DNA of 64,000 nt from Algoriphagus lacus. GTDB lineage: Bacteria; Bacteroidota; Bacteroidia; Cytophagales; Cyclobacteriaceae. Shown one piece after another: positions 60,685 through 64,000 of this stretch. The stretch is taken from assembly GCF_003583985.1 (NCBI RefSeq), contig NZ_QXML01000001.1, forward strand, positions 496,001 through 560,000, written 5' to 3'. Positions within the stretch are counted from its first letter, which is position 1. Each line of letters starts with the position of its first letter. Below the pieces are notes generated by a model. The model did no database searches. It saw only the letters and a list, made by a program, of their open reading frames with translations, and had not been told where the DNA came from. A program made the position numbers and the translations under genes.

Positions 60685-61057
60685 AGAACTCGAAAAGAAG
60701 TCCGAAGAATTGGAGCAAACCTTGGCAAAGCAGCTGGAATTGCTCAAGAAAGATTCCGAGGACTGGTTGAAAGTAGGGGCAGTGGTAGCGGTTGGAGCTT
60801 TGCTTGCTTATGGAATAGTGAAAGCAACCCGAAAAAAGAAGGAAAAGACTACTGATAAAGCACTTGAGGTTCTGGAGAAAGAAGGACTTCTCAATGATGA
60901 CATCAAAAAGCGATTGACTAAATCCAAACGATCAACCTTTTGGCCAAATCTTACTCAGAGATTGGTGATTTTGGGTTTGGCATTGGCTAAGGACAAAATC
61001 TACAATGAGATTTTTACTTCTCCTGCTGAGGTAAATGAAGGTGAAAAAAGTAAGTAA
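60677..61057 (+). CDS. Membrane protein with coiled-coil start, 126 aa
   Basis: MSKELEKKSEELEQTLAKQLELLKKDSEDWLKVG begins with a strong coiled coil; then one membrane helix (VGAVVAVGALLAYGIV) and a charged tail (KATRKKKEKTTDKALEVL). Resembles YtxH-type envelope proteins. Overlaps the holin-like gene and the GGGP synthase start by 23 bp, so it is translationally linked. Function unknown. Confidence 0.75.
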   Translation: MSKELEKKSEELEQTLAKQLELLKKDSEDWLKVGAVVAVGALLAYGIVKATRKKKEKTTDKALEVLEKEGLLNDDIKKRLTKSKRSTFWPNLTQRLVILGLALAKDKIYNEIFTSPAEVNEGEKSK

Positions 61058-61796
61058 ACTTTTAAAGTCCCTTTCAAAATGCGGGGAAAAGGGAATTGCA
61101 TGGCTCGTAGACCCAGAAAAAGAATTGGATTTTGATAAATTCACTTGGGTCAAAGATTCTGGTTTGGATTTAATCCTTGTTGGAGGAAGCGGATCCACTT
61201 CTCAAAATTTTGAACGAGTAGTTCAATCTCTGAAGAAAATCTCGGGGACAATTCCAATTTGTATTTTCCCAGGTTCCCATCTTCAGTTGTCCGGGAAAGC
61301 GGATGCTATTTTATTTATGTCTTTAATTTCCGGCAGGAATCCGGAGTTTTTGATTTCCCATCAAGTGCAGGCAGCATCTGAGGTGGAGTCTTTGGGTTTG
61401 GAGGTTTTACCTACAGGATATATTCTCGTTAATGATGGAGAATTACTGAGTGTCCATTCTTCAAGCCAAACCTTACCGCTTTCCAATGAAGATTTTGAAT
61501 TTGTAAAGTCGACAGCTCTGGCTGGGAAATTTCTCGGAATGAGGTTTTTTTATTTGGATGCCGGTAGTGGTGCTGCTACTCCGGTGAGCAAAAAGGTAAT
61601 TTCTGAGGTTAAAGTAGCTGTCAAATGCCCCCTGATTGTTGGTGGGGGATTGACCAGTTCTGAAAGAGTGAAAACCGCATTCGAAGCAGGTGCGGATTTG
61701 ATTGTCTTAGGAAACTCCATCGAAAAAGACCCCGGTTTTTTGGCCGAGGTCCTTCATTTAAAGTCTGTTTTTAATTTATCCCTGAACGTTAATTAG
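61035..61796 (+). CDS. Geranylgeranylglyceryl phosphate synthase-like (PcrB/GGGPS)
   Basis: A 253-residue TIM-barrel prenyltransferase: IAWLVDPEKELDFDKF, VGGSGSTSQNF, ICIFPGSHLQLSGKADAILFMSLISGRNPEF, LPTGYILVNDGELLSV, YLDAGSGAATPV and IVGGGLTSSERVKTAFEAGADLIVLGNSIEKD are the conserved blocks. These transfer a prenyl chain to sn-glycerol-1-phosphate; the archaeal version starts ether lipids, and bacterial GGGPS group II members in Bacteroidota make prenylglyceryl compounds. Chain length cannot be told here. It overlaps the coiled-coil gene and, at its end, the convergent AraC gene (21 bp). Confidence 0.9.
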   Translation: MKVKKVSKLLKSLSKCGEKGIAWLVDPEKELDFDKFTWVKDSGLDLILVGGSGSTSQNFERVVQSLKKISGTIPICIFPGSHLQLSGKADAILFMSLISGRNPEFLISHQVQAASEVESLGLEVLPTGYILVNDGELLSVHSSSQTLPLSNEDFEFVKSTALAGKFLGMRFFYLDAGSGAATPVSKKVISEVKVAVKCPLIVGGGLTSSERVKTAFEAGADLIVLGNSIEKDPGFLAEVLHLKSVFNLSLNVN

Positions 61797-62708
61797 AGAT
61801 TCCCTTCGTCGCATTTTCCCTGCAGGGACTCCATACATCATTTTGAAACGACGGCAAAAATAGGCTGTATCTTTGTAGCCGACTTCTTTACCGATATCCC
61901 GGATTGATTTTTTGGTCGTGCGAAGCAATTCGACAGCTGCTTCCATGCGTTGGTACTCGATGTAGTCCTGTGGATTAATTCCAGTGAGCATTTTGAAATA
62001 TTGCCCAACATAGTCTTCAGAGACATTAGCAACTTTGGCCAATACTTTATTGGACAAGTCTCCTCCGATATTTGATTTGATGAAATTAAACAGGTCAATG
62101 AGACGTGGATCTTTGAAATAGGTTGAATTGGTGGAAAGTTCTTCCGTAAACAGTCTGTTTTTCAGAATGTGTCTTAGAAGTTCAATGACCAAAACCTCCG
62201 TTTGTGCCTTCAGGGAGCGTTCTTTGCCAACATTACTCCCTTCCAGTTCTTTAATGATGTCTTCCACCAAGGCAGCGATCCGGTCATTGAAGCGGATGAT
62301 AAAAGGAGGAATATCCAGCGAATTGAAAAAATTGACTACATCAAAAACCTTGGATTCAAACTGAATCAGAGAAATGCAATCTTCTTCGGTGATTTTGATG
62401 TCCTTGAAACTGATGCTCTGAAGGTGTTTTCGCTTATTTTCTGCGAAAACTTCCATTTCCATCTCATTTTTTTTGGAGCCAGTCCCGAAAGTGATTTGAG
62501 TTTTTTGAGCTTTTGGAATAAAAAGCACCTCTCCCTCATTGACCAATTCCTGATCCTCGCCAAACTTCAAAGTGCCATGATGAAGTAATATCAAGCTGTT
62601 CTCGTTTTCCTCATAATTGAGAACGGTCACAGGCTTTTCAATCTTGAAATTATTCCCTTTCAAAAAACGTACGTGGACGGACTCAATGACTTTGTTGTAA
62701 TAATCCAT
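61776..62708 (-). CDS. AraC-family transcriptional regulator
   Basis: A 310-residue regulator. The N-terminal part is a cupin-like effector domain (about 20-110, ILLHHGTLKFGEDQELVNEGEVLFIPKAQK) and the C-terminus a double HTH AraC domain: LAKVANVSEDYVGQYFKMLTGINPQDYIEYQRMEAAVELL and IRDIGKEVGYKDTAYFCRRFKMMYGVPAGKMRRR. Its 3' end overlaps the GGGP synthase gene by 21 bp. Effector and targets are unknown. Confidence 0.88.
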   Translation of the reverse strand: MDYYNKVIESVHVRFLKGNNFKIEKPVTVLNYEENENSLILLHHGTLKFGEDQELVNEGEVLFIPKAQKTQITFGTGSKKNEMEMEVFAENKRKHLQSISFKDIKITEEDCISLIQFESKVFDVVNFFNSLDIPPFIIRFNDRIAALVEDIIKELEGSNVGKERSLKAQTEVLVIELLRHILKNRLFTEELSTNSTYFKDPRLIDLFNFIKSNIGGDLSNKVLAKVANVSEDYVGQYFKMLTGINPQDYIEYQRMEAAVELLRTTKKSIRDIGKEVGYKDTAYFCRRFKMMYGVPAGKMRRRESLINVQG

Positions 62709-62797
62709 AATTGCAATTAAAAATAAAGATGTAAAAATATAACTTTTCCTAAGGGGAAACAGGAATATTTGATAATAGTTCTATTGAAAATAAAAAA

Positions 62798-62825
62798 AGG
62801 GTATAATTTTTTGCAATTATACCCT
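62798..62825 (-). terminator. Terminator of the acyl-CoA dehydrogenase gene
   Basis: Stem AGGGTATAATT / AATTATACCCT with a 6-nt loop, then a T tract on the minus strand. Confidence 0.85.
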
Positions 62826-62844
62826 GTTAATCGAATTCGTTAAC

Positions 62845-63984
62845 CTATTTGAGCAATGCTCTGGAAATTACGATTCGCTGAATTTCCGAAGTGCCTTCAT
62901 AAATCTGGGTGATTTTGGCATCGCGCATGAGTCTTTCCACATGGTATTCTTTGACATATCCGTAGCCACCATGTACCTGAACCGCCTCCACAGTTACACC
63001 CATGGCCACCTCGGATGCGTACAGTTTTGCCATTGCAGAGGCGTGGGCATAATCCTCTCCCTGATCTTTTAGCCAGGCCGCTTTATAGACTAGAAGTCGC
63101 GCAGCTTCGATTTGAGTTGCCATGTCGGCAAGTTTAAACTGGATGGCCTGGTGTTGACTGATTGGCTTCCCAAAAGCTTTTCTCTCTTTGGAATAGGCTA
63201 AAGCTAATTCATAAGCACCTGAAGCAATTCCTAAGGCCTGAGCAGCAATTCCGATCCTTCCGCCATTCAGAGTTTCCATTGCATAGGTGAATCCAAATCC
63301 TTCTGCTCCGATTCGATTTTCCACAGGAACTTTTACATCTGTGAACATCAGGGAGTGGGTATCCGAACCTCTGATTCCCAGTTTATCCTCTTTTTTCCCG
63401 ATGATAAAACCCTCCCATCCTTTTTCCACTATAAATACAGAGATTCCTTTGTGCCCTTTGCTCGCATCAGTCTGGGCGATTACCAGGTAAATACTAGCCG
63501 AAGAACCATTGGTAATCCAGTTTTTTGTGCCATTCAAGAGGTAATGGTCACCGTGAAGCTCCGCTGAGGTTTTTTGTGAGGTGGCATCCGATCCAGCTTC
63601 GGGTTCAGAAAGGCAAAAAGCCCCAAGTACTTCTCCGCTTGCCAATCGGGTCAGGTACTTTTGTTTTTGTTCTTCAGTTCCATATTTCTCCAATCCCCAG
63701 CAAACCAGGGAATTGTTGACTGACATGGATACTGAAGCAGAGGCATCGATTTTCGACAATTCTTCCATGGCAATCGCATAGGAAATGGTGTCCATTCCGC
63801 CTCCATTGTATTTGGGGTCCACCATCATCCCCATGAAACCTAACTCTCCCATCTTCTTGATTTGTTCGTAGGGAAACTTGGCTTCGGTATCCCGTTCAAT
63901 CACACCGGGAAGCAATTCCGACTGAGCAAATTCTCTTGCTGCTTCCTGTACGGCCAAATGCTCTTCTGTCAATTGAAAATTCAT
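62845..63984 (-). CDS. Acyl-CoA dehydrogenase
   Basis: Oxidises acyl-CoA in beta-oxidation with FAD. The 379-residue protein is full length: N-terminal helical domain (EEHLAVQEAAREFAQSELLPG), middle domain (AFCLSEPEAGSDATSQKT, NGTKNWITNGSSASIYLVIAQT), and C-terminal domain with GGYGYVKEYHVERLMRDAKITQIYEGTSEIQR, where the Glu in YEGTSEIQ region is the candidate catalytic base. The gene lies at the right end; start ATG 63984 is complete. Likely short- or medium-chain type, as in many bacteria. Confidence 0.93.
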   Translation of the reverse strand: MNFQLTEEHLAVQEAAREFAQSELLPGVIERDTEAKFPYEQIKKMGELGFMGMMVDPKYNGGGMDTISYAIAMEELSKIDASASVSMSVNNSLVCWGLEKYGTEEQKQKYLTRLASGEVLGAFCLSEPEAGSDATSQKTSAELHGDHYLLNGTKNWITNGSSASIYLVIAQTDASKGHKGISVFIVEKGWEGFIIGKKEDKLGIRGSDTHSLMFTDVKVPVENRIGAEGFGFTYAMETLNGGRIGIAAQALGIASGAYELALAYSKERKAFGKPISQHQAIQFKLADMATQIEAARLLVYKAAWLKDQGEDYAHASAMAKLYASEVAMGVTVEAVQVHGGYGYVKEYHVERLMRDAKITQIYEGTSEIQRIVISRALLK

Positions 63985-64000
63985 AGAGGTAGTAAAATTT

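Noticed and set aside
1..64000. tRNA, rRNA, CRISPR array, transposase or integrase
   Set aside because: Intergenic regions were scanned for T-arm-like words, direct-repeat arrays and typical recombinase motifs; none was convincing.

Overview
The window reads as a stretch of chromosome from a member of the Bacteroidota, most likely order Cytophagales and close to Cyclobacteriaceae/Algoriphagus (inferred from gene content, not from a search). The evidence is two large TonB-dependent receptors with carboxypeptidase-like N-terminal domains, a fused SecDF, a DUF6702/HupE/M1-peptidase neighbourhood, many Bacteroidota-type lipoproteins, and -7 promoter boxes of the TAnnTTTG type. The left edge cuts ileS. 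No phage, IS element, integrase, CRISPR array, rRNA or tRNA was seen. Genes are dense, often in short operons with ATGA overlaps, and most transcription units end in clear hairpin plus T-tract terminators.

Layout. 1-9.0 kb: ileS (partial), a two-domain universal stress protein, a choice-of-anchor-I lipoprotein, an Oar-like TonB-dependent receptor and a secreted type I phosphodiesterase. 9.0-12.3 kb: a Crp/Fnr-family regulator, a roughly 700-bp stretch without a convincing gene, a 58-residue CIGCGS protein, an RluE-like pseudouridine synthase and a MoxR ATPase. 12.4-16.7 kb: a beta-helix-like lipoprotein paired with a second large TonB-dependent receptor. 16.9-23.5 kb: small housekeeping genes, wecB with a cupin gene, a capsule-type unit (lipoprotein, Wzi-like barrel, glycosyltransferase) and a SlyD-like isomerase. 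23.6-30.3 kb: lipoproteins, rlmH, a fasciclin protein, a Fur-family regulator and a large zinc metalloprotease.

30.4-34.3 kb holds the most distinctive locus: a flavoprotein, a UbiA-type prenyltransferase, a type III polyketide synthase and a methyltransferase, probably making a modified phenolic or quinone lipid. 34.4-37.2 kb: a lipoprotein and an operon of a DUF3299-like secreted protein, a CobW-family GTPase and a small single-cysteine peptide. 37.3-41.8 kb: a membrane-anchored MutS-like ATPase, purK-purE and small membrane ORFs. 41.9-46.4 kb: NIPSNAP, M1 peptidase, HupE and DUF6702. 46.5-52.3 kb: a REP-like palindrome, glyS, a small barrel-like protein, and a probable five-gene signalling operon (120-aa protein, 7-TM protein, histidine kinase, response regulator, Gfo/Idh oxidoreductase). 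52.4-64 kb: secDF, udk, rdgB, two LOG-family proteins, a YkgJ-type cysteine-cluster protein, a holin-like/coiled-coil/GGGP-synthase operon, an AraC regulator and an acyl-CoA dehydrogenase.

How the genes fit together. Envelope functions dominate: nutrient receptors with partner lipoproteins and secreted hydrolases, capsule export, membrane lipid synthesis (GGGP synthase, polyketide cluster), protein export (SecDF) and several surface peptidases. Purine supply and hygiene (purK, purE, rdgB, LOG proteins) and translation maintenance (ileS, glyS, rlmH, RluE-like) form the housekeeping background. Functions assigned here rest on motifs recognised by eye. Promoters, small ORFs and operator-like repeats are the least certain entries.
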